Positions 49,985 to 58,719 of a DNA stretch of 64,000 nucleotides are shown in pieces. Position 1 is the stretch's first letter. Each line of letters starts with the position of its first letter. The notes under the pieces were generated by a model. That model saw only the letters and a list, made by a program, of their open reading frames with translations, searched no databases and was not told the origin of the DNA. The stretch spans positions 276,608 to 340,607 of the forward strand of contig NZVD01000057.1 of assembly GCA_002701385.1 (NCBI GenBank). Direction: 5' to 3'. The stretch is from Rhodopirellula sp. Lineage in GTDB: Bacteria > Planctomycetota > Planctomycetia > Pirellulales > Pirellulaceae. The position numbers were made by a program, and so were the translations under genes.

Positions 49985-50545
49985 ATGATCATCGTCTTCG
50001 TTGGACCACCTGGCTCTGGAAAAGGAACTCAATGCGAGTTACTAGCAGAACACCTTGGTGTGACGCACCTTTCCACCGGAGAGTTGTTTCGAATTCAGAT
50101 GGAATCGGGATCTCAGCTAGGCACAATTGCTGCCAGCTTTATTGATCACGGTAATCTGGTACCTGACCATGTCACCATTGACATTGTCAGTGAAAGTTTA
50201 GGCGAAGCCCAGTTTAATGTGGGATGCTTGTTAGATGGTTTCCCACGTTCGGTGCCACAAGCACAAGCACTCGATGCTTTACTTGCTGAGAACAGCTGTA
50301 AAGTCGACCTGGTACTCGCTTTAGACGTAGATCAAAAAACACTGGTGGATCGAATGCTCGCGAGGAAGCGAAAAGACGATACACTCGAAACCATTCAACA
50401 ACGGTTTGAGGCTTACGAAAAGTTGACTCGGCCTTTGTTAGAATACTACCAAAATCGAGAGATTTTGGTGACTGTCGATGGAAATGGAGATATCGACACT
50501 GTCTTTGAAGGGATTCGACAGGCTATGGAAACCGCTAAGTCGTAG
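49985..50545 (+). CDS. adk: adenylate kinase, short form
   Basis: Adk interconverts AMP, ATP and ADP. The 186-residue protein has the P-loop GPPGSGKGT and the LDGFPRSVPQA block. Only a short loop follows RMLARKR in place of the long LID domain with its zinc or Asp/His/Thr site. An AGGAG site lies 9 bases before ATG 49985. Its place after secY is conserved, but map and infA, which often follow, are absent. Confidence 0.95.
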   Translation: MIIVFVGPPGSGKGTQCELLAEHLGVTHLSTGELFRIQMESGSQLGTIAASFIDHGNLVPDHVTIDIVSESLGEAQFNVGCLLDGFPRSVPQAQALDALLAENSCKVDLVLALDVDQKTLVDRMLARKRKDDTLETIQQRFEAYEKLTRPLLEYYQNREILVTVDGNGDIDTVFEGIRQAMETAKS

Positions 50546-50656
50546 TTGTTTATAGCCTAAACGTCGTTCAAATCGAATATTTCGCCCCTTGTGGGTACGT
50601 TTGAGCGAAGTTTATACTAACTTACTTGCAACCTGTTTATTGAGGCCGGTATAGAG

Positions 50657-50770
50657 ATGAAAGTTCGAGCGAGTGTCAAGCGAATTTGCGAACACTGCAA
50701 AGTCGTTCGCCGCAAGGGACGAGTTTATGTTATTTGCAGCAACCCCCGTCATAAGCAACGTCAGGGTTAA
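50657..50770 (+). CDS. rpmJ: 50S ribosomal protein L36
   Basis: This 37-codon gene encodes L36 of the zinc-binding type, with Cys11, Cys14, Cys27 and His32. The protein begins [15 protein letters not shown] and ends RHKQRQG. It lies in the usual place before rpsM. A TTGAGG-type purine stretch and AGAG precede the ATG. Confidence 0.97.
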   Translation: MKVRASVKRICEHCKVVRRKGRVYVICSNPRHKQRQG

Positions 50771-50890
50771 GCTGGCAGTGACAGCTTCGATGGCGGCAAG
50801 TAGTACGTACGTCAACGTTTTACATTACAACCATTCAACAGAGAGCCTGTTATTCTCTGTTTTTAATTGATTTAACCAAGGAGTATTGGC

Positions 50891-51274
50891 ATGCCACGTC
50901 TTTTAGGTGTGGATATTCCCAACGACAAAAAGACCGTTATTTCTCTGACATACCTTTTTGGAGTCGGACACAAAACGGCGCGAGATCTGTGTCATAAGGC
51001 AAACATTGAGCCTAGTACACCTGCTCGTGATTTGGCTGAAGATGAATTGAGCCGCCTGGCGACAATTCTCGAAGAAGACTACACGGTGGAAGGACCATTG
51101 CGTCGACAGGTACAGCAAAATATTGCTCGCCTTCGCAACATTCGTTCTTACCGGGGTATTCGCCATCGTATGGGACTTCCGGTTCGTGGACAGAACACAC
51201 AAACCAACGCCCGTACTCGTAAGGGACCGAAGAAAACAGTTGCCGGTAAGAAAGGGGTCAAAGACCTCCGTTAA
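50891..51274 (+). CDS. rpsM: 30S ribosomal protein S13
   Basis: S13 contacts the P-site tRNA and the 50S subunit. The 127-residue protein keeps [13 protein letters not shown] and the C-terminal [26 protein letters not shown] precedes ATG 50891. It is the first classic alpha-operon gene. Confidence 0.98.
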   Translation: MPRLLGVDIPNDKKTVISLTYLFGVGHKTARDLCHKANIEPSTPARDLAEDELSRLATILEEDYTVEGPLRRQVQQNIARLRNIRSYRGIRHRMGLPVRGQNTQTNARTRKGPKKTVAGKKGVKDLR

Positions 51275-51365
51275 TCGAATTCCAACTATCTGGATTTCTT
51301 TCAACGCTTACCTGCAATTTAATCAGTGTCAAAACTGACATTCCTATTCAGAGGAGCTATTGGCT

Positions 51366-51746
51366 GTGGCCAAGACTAAAAAACGAAAACCACGTCGTAA
51401 CGTAACGGTGGCAATCGCTCACGTGAAAGCTACTTTTAATAATACGACCGTAACAATCACTGACACCAAAGGTGATACACTTTGCTGGGCAAGTGCAGGC
51501 ACAAGTGGCTTCAAAGGAAGCCGCAAGAGCACTCCATTCGCCGGTCAGTGTGCTGCTCAACAGGCAGCGGAAAAGGCGCTGAAGTTCGGCGTTAAAGAAG
51601 TCGACGTTCGAGTTAAAGGACCAGGCAGCGGCCGTGAAAGTGCAATCACTGCATTGCAGCAAGCCGGCCTCAATGTGAAGACAATCGAAGATCGCACTCC
51701 GATTCCTCACAACGGTTGTCGTCCACCTAAAAAGCGTCGAGTTTAG
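51366..51746 (+). CDS. rpsK: 30S ribosomal protein S11
   Basis: S11 lines the mRNA exit region of the 30S platform. The 126-residue protein keeps the basic start ([10 protein letters not shown]) and the [18 protein letters not shown] ending. GTG 51366 is preferred over TTG 51360 because GAGGAG then lies 9 bases upstream. rpsD, which often follows, is absent. Confidence 0.97.
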   Translation: MAKTKKRKPRRNVTVAIAHVKATFNNTTVTITDTKGDTLCWASAGTSGFKGSRKSTPFAGQCAAQQAAEKALKFGVKEVDVRVKGPGSGRESAITALQQAGLNVKTIEDRTPIPHNGCRPPKKRRV

Positions 51747-51830
51747 TTCGACTCGGAACAAAACTCCCTTTCCACTCCCATCCCGCCCGGGAAAACCTGC
51801 CCCTACACGACTATTCGGAGATACCTGATT

Positions 51831-52829
51831 ATGCATATTCGATGGAGAATGCTTGAGTTACCAAGTGTTGTTGATTGTGATAAAGCGTCGTTGAGCGATA
51901 CTTACGGTAAGTTTACTGCCGAACCTTTTGAACGTGGCTTCGGTGTTACCATCGGTAACAGCTTGCGTCGGATCCTGCTGTCGAGCCTGATTGGAAGTGC
52001 CGTCACCCAAGTGAAAATCGAGGGTGCGCAACATGAATTCACATCCATCCCTGGTGTCGTCGAAGATGTCACCGACATTTTGCTCAATGTGAAAGCGCTT
52101 TGCATCAAAAATCACTCTGAAAGCCTCAAAGTGATCACCATTGAGAAAAATACGGTTGGAGCAATCACCGGTAGCGATATCGTTACCGATCCCGATGTGG
52201 AAATCATTAATGGTGACCACGTCATCGCGACTCTGACTGAAGACGTTCCTTTCGGAATGGAAATGGTTGTCGAAAACGGACGCGGATACGATCCTGCTTC
52301 CGAACGAGAAAACAGCGATAACGAAATCGGTATCATTCCAATCGATGCCGTTTACAGTCCTGTCACACGAGTTCGCTACCATGTAGAAGAAACTCGTGTC
52401 GGACAGAAAACAAACTACGACAAACTCACGATGGAAATCTGGACCGACGGTACCGTCAATCCGGAAATGGCTCTTGTTGAAGCCGCAAAAATCCTTCGTA
52501 AGCACCTTAACCCATTCGTTCAGTACTCTGAACTGGGTGGTCAGGTACACGCAGCTGATCGTTCAGCTCGCAGCCCCGAAGATATCGAACTCGATGCAAA
52601 GCTAAATATGCCTCTGGCTTCATTGCAGCTTTCCGTTCGAGCCAACAACTGTCTGGAATCCGAACTGATTCATACCGTACGTGACCTCGTACAACAGACC
52701 GAAGATGGCCTGCTCGAAGTTCGTAATTTCGGTGAAACCACATTGACGGAAGTACGTGCTAAACTCGGCGAACTCGGATTACATCTGGGTATGCGAGTGC
52801 CACCACAACCTCCGCAATCCACTTTTTAA
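51831..52829 (+). CDS. rpoA: DNA-directed RNA polymerase subunit alpha
   Basis: Alpha dimerises to start RNA polymerase assembly and contacts promoter DNA and activators. The 332-residue protein has the N-terminal assembly domain (residues 1 to about 235, with [12 protein letters not shown]) and the C-terminal DNA-binding domain (about 255-325, with [11 protein letters not shown] and the [16 protein letters not shown] helices). It follows rpsK directly. Confidence 0.99.
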   Translation: MHIRWRMLELPSVVDCDKASLSDTYGKFTAEPFERGFGVTIGNSLRRILLSSLIGSAVTQVKIEGAQHEFTSIPGVVEDVTDILLNVKALCIKNHSESLKVITIEKNTVGAITGSDIVTDPDVEIINGDHVIATLTEDVPFGMEMVVENGRGYDPASERENSDNEIGIIPIDAVYSPVTRVRYHVEETRVGQKTNYDKLTMEIWTDGTVNPEMALVEAAKILRKHLNPFVQYSELGGQVHAADRSARSPEDIELDAKLNMPLASLQLSVRANNCLESELIHTVRDLVQQTEDGLLEVRNFGETTLTEVRAKLGELGLHLGMRVPPQPPQSTF

Positions 52830-52872
52830 TAAATAACCCCACTGGGCATTAAGATACAGGTTTAATAGAACC

Positions 52873-53790
52873 ATGCGACACAGACGTCGAGGCCGTCAAC
52901 TCGGCCGCACATCACCACACCGCAAAGCAATGTTGAGAAACATGGCAAGCAGTCTCTTTTTGACTGAGCGTAGTGAAATCGCAAACGAAATTCATGGGAA
53001 CACCCCACGAGTTCGTCGCCGAATTGTAACCACCATTCAAAAAGCTAAAGAAGTTCGTTCGATCGTTGAAAAGTGCATTACGCTGGCACGTAAAGTACAG
53101 CCTTGTTACGACCAGGCTGCCGCATTAATGCCGGAAAAATTGCGTGATGCGGAAACTGATCGTCAAAGCACTGCTTACAAGGACTGGCGTAATTCTGACC
53201 AATGGCAAGAATGGGCCGCAGCACGAGCTCCCATAGTCAATGCTCAGCGAAAAGCTCTGCAAATGCTTGGCAGCCGTGAAGCAGTCGATATCCTCTTTAA
53301 CGATATTGCTCCTGCATTGATCGAAGAGGCACCGGAACGTGTCAGTGGCTTTACTCGTATCCTCAAGATTGCCAAGCCTCGTCTTGGTGATAACGGTACG
53401 CAAGCCATTTTAGAGATCCTTGGAGAATCCAATAATCGTGACACTTCTACCAGTGCTGCACCTCAAGCTCCTGTCCTCGAAGTCGAAGACGATGAAGTAG
53501 AAGATTCTGTCACCGACGAAGAAGCGACCGATGAAGAAGCGACTGATGAAGTCGCTGAAGAGTCAGAAGAAGTTTCCTCTGATGACGCTGATTCCGATGA
53601 TTCAGAAGAGGCCAGCGACGACGCGGAAGAAGAAGCGGCCGAAGAAGCTGAAGAACAAGACGTTGCCGAAGCCAGCGATGACGCTGAAGAAGCTGAAGCT
53701 GCTGCTGAGGCAACCGATGAAACAGAAGCAGCCGAAGAAGCTGCTGGCGACTCGGATGCAGATGACCAACAGGAAGAAGAGGAAGCATAA
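52873..53790 (+). CDS. rplQ: 50S ribosomal protein L17 with insert and long acidic tail
   Basis: L17 lies near the tunnel exit. The core is clear at the N-terminus ([20 protein letters not shown]), but at 305 residues the protein is about 2.5 times the usual length. Residues about 80-118 are an insert rich in Ala, Gln and Trp. Residues about 195-305 form an acidic tail of Glu, Asp, Ala and Ser with no Lys or Arg after the Arg near 189. It is the last gene of the alpha operon and is followed by a terminator. Confidence 0.95.
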   Translation: MRHRRRGRQLGRTSPHRKAMLRNMASSLFLTERSEIANEIHGNTPRVRRRIVTTIQKAKEVRSIVEKCITLARKVQPCYDQAAALMPEKLRDAETDRQSTAYKDWRNSDQWQEWAAARAPIVNAQRKALQMLGSREAVDILFNDIAPALIEEAPERVSGFTRILKIAKPRLGDNGTQAILEILGESNNRDTSTSAAPQAPVLEVEDDEVEDSVTDEEATDEEATDEVAEESEEVSSDDADSDDSEEASDDAEEEAAEEAEEQDVAEASDDAEEAEAAAEATDETEAAEEAAGDSDADDQQEEEEA

Positions 53791-53845
53791 CCTCGCTTCT
53801 TAACTCCTAAACGTCATTGGCTCTGGTTTAGCAACAAACCCACTG

Positions 53846-53878
53846 AAAAGCTCTTTGCTCACTGCAAAGGGCTTTTTT
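53846..53878 (+). terminator. rho-independent terminator after rplQ
   Basis: AAAGCTCTTTGC (53847-53858) pairs with GCAAAGGGCTTT (53864-53875), with one T-G pair, around a 5-base loop. The right arm runs into a T-run. It ends the ribosomal-protein superoperon. Confidence 0.92.
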
Positions 53879-53910
53879 ATTATCCGCTGAACTCTTCGAG
53901 AAAATCAGAC

Positions 53911-54567
53911 TCAGCCTGCCCGTCGTAACGGAATTAACTTTGGCTGAGGAATTTTGACTCCAACAATTCTGCCAAACCGGCGTTGAAGCTCAGAAAAATT
54001 AAAACGTACGAATTCGAACAAATCCTCGTCCGGCTCCATTTGCATCCACTCTCTGGCAAATTGAAGCATTTGCCGATCGTACTCCTTTTCACTGGAAGTA
54101 TGAACATAACAACGCCCCGCATGACGACGGATGTCTCCGTTAAAGTCTCCACTGATGTGCCATAACTCATGGAAAATTGTCGTCAGCTTCTCCTCAAAAG
54201 ATTCATTTTGGAAACGAGGCAGATAGAACTTCAGGATGTACATCATTTCCACTCCCTGCGCATCGAACAGACGCTGAGCACGATACCAACGGCCACGGCG
54301 TTTGCCTTCCATTGCTCCCTCTTCAAATCGCATTGGGGTGAGCGAGGCATGGATCCCATGTCGGACTCCTTTTCGTGCCTGCGAGAAGGCAACAGCCACC
54401 TGTGACATGTCGATGTGTCGCATTCGTGGGTGGCGTTGACAGATATCTTCACAAAGCCGCCGCATATGCCAGGTAAAGTCAAAACCGCTTGGGACGACTT
54501 CTCCTGTAAGGCGATCGCGACGCCCTGTTTTCCTGCGAAGATTCGATTTGGATCGATGGGATGGCAT
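53911..54567 (-). CDS. putative zinc metallopeptidase (HELWH)
   Basis: The 218-residue protein has an HExxH zinc site (HELWH) followed by GDFNGDIRRHAGRCYVH, in which a later His may be the third ligand. The arrangement resembles the small 'putative phage metallopeptidase'/SprT-like families, but the assignment is not firm. The N-terminus is basic, and no signal peptide is seen. TTG 54597 would add ten residues. ATG 54567 is preferred because the TTG lies in an arm of an inverted repeat. It converges on rplQ and is divergent from the lipoprotein gene. Confidence 0.65.
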   Translation of the reverse strand: MPSHRSKSNLRRKTGRRDRLTGEVVPSGFDFTWHMRRLCEDICQRHPRMRHIDMSQVAVAFSQARKGVRHGIHASLTPMRFEEGAMEGKRRGRWYRAQRLFDAQGVEMMYILKFYLPRFQNESFEEKLTTIFHELWHISGDFNGDIRRHAGRCYVHTSSEKEYDRQMLQFAREWMQMEPDEDLFEFVRFNFSELQRRFGRIVGVKIPQPKLIPLRRAG

Positions 54568-54587
54568 AGTCAAGACAGATAACAAAT

Positions 54588-54629
54588 TCTCGGACAATTC
54601 ACTATCAATGGGAATCGGTTTGTCCGAGA
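54588..54629. repeat. inverted repeat in a divergent promoter region
   Basis: TCTCGGACAA (54588-54597) and TTGTCCGAGA (54620-54629) are perfect inverted copies, 22 bases apart. They lie between the divergent metallopeptidase and lipoprotein genes. They could be two half-sites of an operator acting on both. Confidence 0.65.
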
Positions 54630-54732
54630 GTGATATTGATCCTATCAGGGAAAAAGGGTTAGTCTTTTTGGCTGAGTCATCTAAGCCCGAACCGCCACTA
54701 TACCTGCAATTCTCTTTCCAAGGATAGCCATT

Positions 54733-55608
54733 TTGAGATTTACCTATCTCAGAATACGATTGTTGCCTGTGCTACTGGCTATGGTATTGAGTGGCTGCCA
54801 CATTTTTGAAACACCGAATTGGTCGCTACATGAACAGGTGGAAAACTCTCCTCTGACGCCCCCTCGGATCGCACATGATTCGGTGGTGATTGAAGTGACT
54901 TTCGTACGCGTACCTGTGGAAGTAAATGAATCCAACGATGCTGTCTGGCAGGATATTGATGAAACACACCTCTCTCCTCAATTACGGGCTAAGCTTACTG
55001 AAAACGGATTTCGCTGTGGAAAACTTCCCAATGCCTTGCCAGCCTCGTTTGAACAATTATTGGCTGGCGATAAGAACCTGACCGACCTTACAGCTCAAAC
55101 AGGAACATTGAATCTGAATGTAGGCCTGCAGAATAAGCGTCTCCAGTGTGGAGCAGGCAGTGAAAATCACGTAGTACTCAGTGACTCGGTTCTGGAAAAC
55201 CTCGTTGTCGTTCACTCTTCGCAGGAATACACCTCGGCTGAACGCTTCCAGCAGGCGCAATGTCAGTTCGAATTTCGAACCTATCCACAGCCAGACGGCT
55301 CGGTGCGAATTGAAATCGTGCCTCAAATTCATCACGGAGCTGCTAAATCTCAATTCAAAGGGCATGAAGGTGCCTGGCTACTGAAGACTCAGCGGGATAT
55401 CAAAGAATACTCTGATCTGCTGGTAGACGCATCATTGCAACCCGGCGAGTCACTTTTACTAAGCTGTTCCAATTCAGCGCACGGTCTGGGCGGCCACTTT
55501 TTCTCTCACAATGACAAGGATCAGGAAGTACAGCATATGCTGCGGCTGAGAGTAATACATACACAGTACGACGACCTCTTCCAGGCCAACGATTCCGCAC
55601 TTCCTTAA
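54733..55608 (+). CDS. lipoprotein of unknown function
   Basis: The 291-residue product has a lipoprotein signal peptide with the lipobox LSGC and acylation site Cys22. The mature part has no domain I recognise. The start is TTG 54733, supported by AAGGA 9 bases upstream and by the well-placed signal peptide. It is divergent from the metallopeptidase gene, with an inverted repeat between them. Confidence 0.75.
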   Translation: MRFTYLRIRLLPVLLAMVLSGCHIFETPNWSLHEQVENSPLTPPRIAHDSVVIEVTFVRVPVEVNESNDAVWQDIDETHLSPQLRAKLTENGFRCGKLPNALPASFEQLLAGDKNLTDLTAQTGTLNLNVGLQNKRLQCGAGSENHVVLSDSVLENLVVVHSSQEYTSAERFQQAQCQFEFRTYPQPDGSVRIEIVPQIHHGAAKSQFKGHEGAWLLKTQRDIKEYSDLLVDASLQPGESLLLSCSNSAHGLGGHFFSHNDKDQEVQHMLRLRVIHTQYDDLFQANDSALP

Positions 55609-55889
55609 ACCTTGCTTCTGAGCCGGGGTGCCTGAGCCCTTAGAGAATTTCCTCTTACCAACCTCAGCAATCGTCCCTGGTCATCGTTCAGTTCAACCTC
55701 GAGATCAAAGTCGAGAGTAATCTCTCAAGCGTCTAACAAGAGGTTTTGAAGCTTTAATTATCAATAGCCCCCTTTTTCAGATAGAGAAGTCACTGAATAA
55801 TAAAGGCTCACCACCAAAAACGGTGAACTAAGTTAACTCATCCTGGCCTCTATCAAATCAGAGGCACCTATAACTCAAGGAGTAATTGA

Positions 55890-56900
55890 ATGGCACTCGT
55901 TCCTCTACGCGTAGTTTTGGATCACGCTGCTGAAAATAACTATGGTGTTGCAGCTTTTAACGTCAACAACATGGAACAGATTCAGTCCATCATGGAAGCA
56001 GCTGAAGAAACCGATTCCCCTGTAATCGTACAAGCTTCTCGTGGTGCCCGAGCTTACTCTCAGGACACCTACCTTCGTAATCTTATGCAGGCAGCGGCTG
56101 AACTTTATCCACACATCCCGATCGTGATGCATCAGGATCATGGTAACAGTGTCGATACATGTGCCAGCGCTATCGAAAACGGCTTCACTTCCGTCATGAT
56201 GGATGGTTCGCTCGAAGCCGATGGCAAGACTCCTGCGAGTTACGATTACAACGTTGACATTACTCGGAAAGTGGTTGAGTTAGCCCACGCTCAAGGCGTT
56301 AGCGTCGAAGGTGAACTCGGATGTCTAGGTTCACTGGAAACTGGAACGGGTGAAGCAGAAGACGGACATGGTGCAGAAGGTGTGCTATCCCACGACCAAT
56401 TGCTGACTGATCCGGAAGAGGCAGCTTCTTTTGTTGAAGCAACCGGTGTCGATGCTCTGGCCGTCGCCATTGGAACAAGTCATGGAGCCTACAAGTTCAC
56501 AAAAGCGCCAACTGGAGATGTTTTAGACATGGGTCGCATTGAAGAGATTCATGCGAAACTGCCAAACACCCATCTCGTAATGCATGGTAGTAGCTCTGTT
56601 CCTCAGGAACTTCAGGACATCATCAACGAGTTTGGTGGCAATATCAAGCAAACCTATGGTGTTCCCGTAGAAGAAATTCAACGTGGTATTCGCTCTGGTG
56701 TTCGTAAGATTAACGTTGATACCGACAATCGATTGGCGATTACTGGTGCCATCCGTAAAGTCCTGACAGAAAATCCAGCTGAATTTGATCCGCGAGCCTA
56801 CCTCAAGCCCGCTCGTGCCGCGATGAAGCAGGTATGTGTGGACCGCATGGTGGCCTTTGGACAGGCTGGCAATGCAGCTGATCTACGAAGCAAGCTCTAA
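55890..56900 (+). CDS. fba: class II fructose-bisphosphate aldolase
   Basis: The enzyme splits fructose-1,6-bisphosphate in glycolysis or makes it in gluconeogenesis. The 336-residue zinc-dependent protein has catalytic Asp83 and zinc ligand His84 in the HQDHGN block. The VEGELGCLG and GTSHGAYKF blocks and the phosphate-binding [11 protein letters not shown] follow. It most resembles the class II subtype named after the Calvin cycle, but no Calvin-cycle gene is nearby. AAGGAG precedes ATG 55890. Confidence 0.96.
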   Translation: MALVPLRVVLDHAAENNYGVAAFNVNNMEQIQSIMEAAEETDSPVIVQASRGARAYSQDTYLRNLMQAAAELYPHIPIVMHQDHGNSVDTCASAIENGFTSVMMDGSLEADGKTPASYDYNVDITRKVVELAHAQGVSVEGELGCLGSLETGTGEAEDGHGAEGVLSHDQLLTDPEEAASFVEATGVDALAVAIGTSHGAYKFTKAPTGDVLDMGRIEEIHAKLPNTHLVMHGSSSVPQELQDIINEFGGNIKQTYGVPVEEIQRGIRSGVRKINVDTDNRLAITGAIRKVLTENPAEFDPRAYLKPARAAMKQVCVDRMVAFGQAGNAADLRSKL

Positions 56901-57082
56901 TCCAGCTTTTTTCGGCCCCGGATTGTCCGAGGTTTGATCACCCTCATGCTCGAATCACAATTGCTCTGAGACGCTAAACTGCGTTAGAATTCTCATTCAG
57001 AATTTGTGGAGTGCTGCGCGCAGGGTTTAATAGAACTTCAGCCGGCTCTCGCCACCTCCCATCCAGTCAAGGAAGACGGATC

Positions 57083-58150
57083 GTGAGTTCAGAAGTAATC
57101 AGAATCGGGCAAAGCAAGCAGCGTATTGGCCCATTTGAGCAATTGCGGCTCGCACGGGAGATTATCTCCACCGAAGCCGCTGCGCTCGAGCAACTGGCAA
57201 ATCATATTCCACCCGGATTTGTAGATGCGGTCGAAGCGATAGAACATTGTCAAGGGAATCTGATCGTTATTGGGATGGGCAAGGCCGGACTGATCGGCCA
57301 AAAACTTGTAGCGACATTCGCATCGACTGGTACGCCTTCACACTTCCTACACCCCGCAGAAGCTGTTCACGGTGACTTGGGACGCGTCCAACCGAACGAC
57401 GTTGTCATGCTCTTGTCTTACAGTGGTGAGACCGAAGAAATAACCCGCCTACTTTCTTTCCTGACCAAGCTTCAGGTTACTCGAATCGCCATCACATCCA
57501 ACGCTTCCAGTACGCTGGCAACACAATCTGAAATCGTCTTGTCGTTGGGAACACTGAATGAAGCCGGAACGCTTGGCTTGGCTCCCAGCACCAGCACCAC
57601 AGCGATGCTTGCCTTAGGCGACGCCATTGCCCTGACCGTTAGCAGGCAACGTCAGTTTACCTCACTGGATTTCGCTCGTTTTCATCCTGCCGGCTCACTT
57701 GGGAAAAAACTAGCCTTAGTCGCTGACTGCATGAGGCCATTGCAACAATGTCGTGTCGCTCATCAGGACAATTCTATCCGAGAGGTCTTCACGCAGAGCC
57801 AACTGCCAGGTCGACGAACTGGAGCTGTCATGCTGGTCGACGACCAACAGCAGTTAACTGGATTGTTTACCGATAGTGATTTGGCTCGCTTGCTTGAACA
57901 GAATAAAGAACAGTGCTTTGACACTCCAATTTCTGCATTCATGACACAATCCCCAATCTGCCTTCATGCAACACAGCGACTCTCGGAAGCGGTCGATATC
58001 CTGGCCACCAAGAGAATCAGCGAATTACCGGTTATCAATGAACAACGTCAACCTGTTGGAATGATTGATATCACCGACACCGTTGCTTTGTTACCCGCCA
58101 CGGATGAAGACAACCAATCCACGCTCCCATTCCATACAGACAAGGCGTAA
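57083..58150 (+). CDS. kdsD: arabinose-5-phosphate isomerase (KdsD/KpsF/GutQ family)
   Basis: This enzyme turns ribulose-5-phosphate into arabinose-5-phosphate, the first step of Kdo synthesis. The 355-residue protein has an SIS sugar-isomerase domain (about 47-180, with GMGKAGLIGQK and HPAEAVHGDLG), then two CBS domains (about 215-340). GTG 57083 is chosen for its AAGGA site. The frame runs back to 57011 without a better start. kdsC starts 4 bases after its stop. Confidence 0.93.
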   Translation: MSSEVIRIGQSKQRIGPFEQLRLAREIISTEAAALEQLANHIPPGFVDAVEAIEHCQGNLIVIGMGKAGLIGQKLVATFASTGTPSHFLHPAEAVHGDLGRVQPNDVVMLLSYSGETEEITRLLSFLTKLQVTRIAITSNASSTLATQSEIVLSLGTLNEAGTLGLAPSTSTTAMLALGDAIALTVSRQRQFTSLDFARFHPAGSLGKKLALVADCMRPLQQCRVAHQDNSIREVFTQSQLPGRRTGAVMLVDDQQQLTGLFTDSDLARLLEQNKEQCFDTPISAFMTQSPICLHATQRLSEAVDILATKRISELPVINEQRQPVGMIDITDTVALLPATDEDNQSTLPFHTDKA

Positions 58151-58154
58151 CCAA

Positions 58155-58682
58155 ATGTCCTCCACTGAGCATTCCTTTGAAAAAATCAAACTTATCCTCT
58201 CGGATGTTGATGGAGTACTGACGGACGGTGGAATTTCCTTTGACAATAATGGAATTGAATCGAAAAAATTCCATATCAAGGATGGTCTGGGTATCAAAAT
58301 GTGGCAACGAGCAGGATTTCGATTTGGAATTCTCACGGCAAGAACATCCCACATTGTCAAAGTTCGTAGCGCAGAATTAGGTATCGAAATTGTACGCCAG
58401 GGTTTCGAGGCGAAATTGCCCACTGCCGAAACCTTGGCGAAGAGCATGGACTTGCAGATGAATCAGATTTGTTACATCGGTGATGATTTAACAGATCTGC
58501 CCGTCCTACGTGCAGTAGGACTTGGAGTCGCTGTGGCGGATGCGGTGGATGAAGTATTGGCCGCCGCCGACTTGATTACCACCAAAGCCGGAGGGCAAGG
58601 GGCTGTTCGGGAGTTGATTGAAACGATCCTCAAATCCAGAGGACGTTGGGATGATTTGGTACAGCAGTATTATGCTGCCTAG
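58155..58682 (+). CDS. kdsC: Kdo-8-phosphate phosphatase (HAD family)
   Basis: KdsC removes the phosphate from Kdo-8-phosphate. The 175-residue protein has the HAD nucleophile motif DVDGVLTDG with Asp17 and Asp19. The GDDLTDLPVL motif follows, and there is no large cap domain, as is usual for the KdsC tetramer. ATG 58155 starts 4 bases after kdsD. The upstream part of this frame only overlaps kdsD. Confidence 0.94.
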   Translation: MSSTEHSFEKIKLILSDVDGVLTDGGISFDNNGIESKKFHIKDGLGIKMWQRAGFRFGILTARTSHIVKVRSAELGIEIVRQGFEAKLPTAETLAKSMDLQMNQICYIGDDLTDLPVLRAVGLGVAVADAVDEVLAAADLITTKAGGQGAVRELIETILKSRGRWDDLVQQYYAA

Positions 58683-58719
58683 TTTAATTTGTTTAGCTTG
58701 TTGAATTGAGATTGTAGTT

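Noticed and set aside
49924-50145. 73-codon frame starting 8 bases after secY
   Set aside because: It overlaps adk in another frame, and adk has a better start and conserved P-loop.
53510-53803. Leu- and Lys-rich frames in the rplQ tail region
   Set aside because: They are alternative readings of the acidic repeat tail in other frames, not genes.
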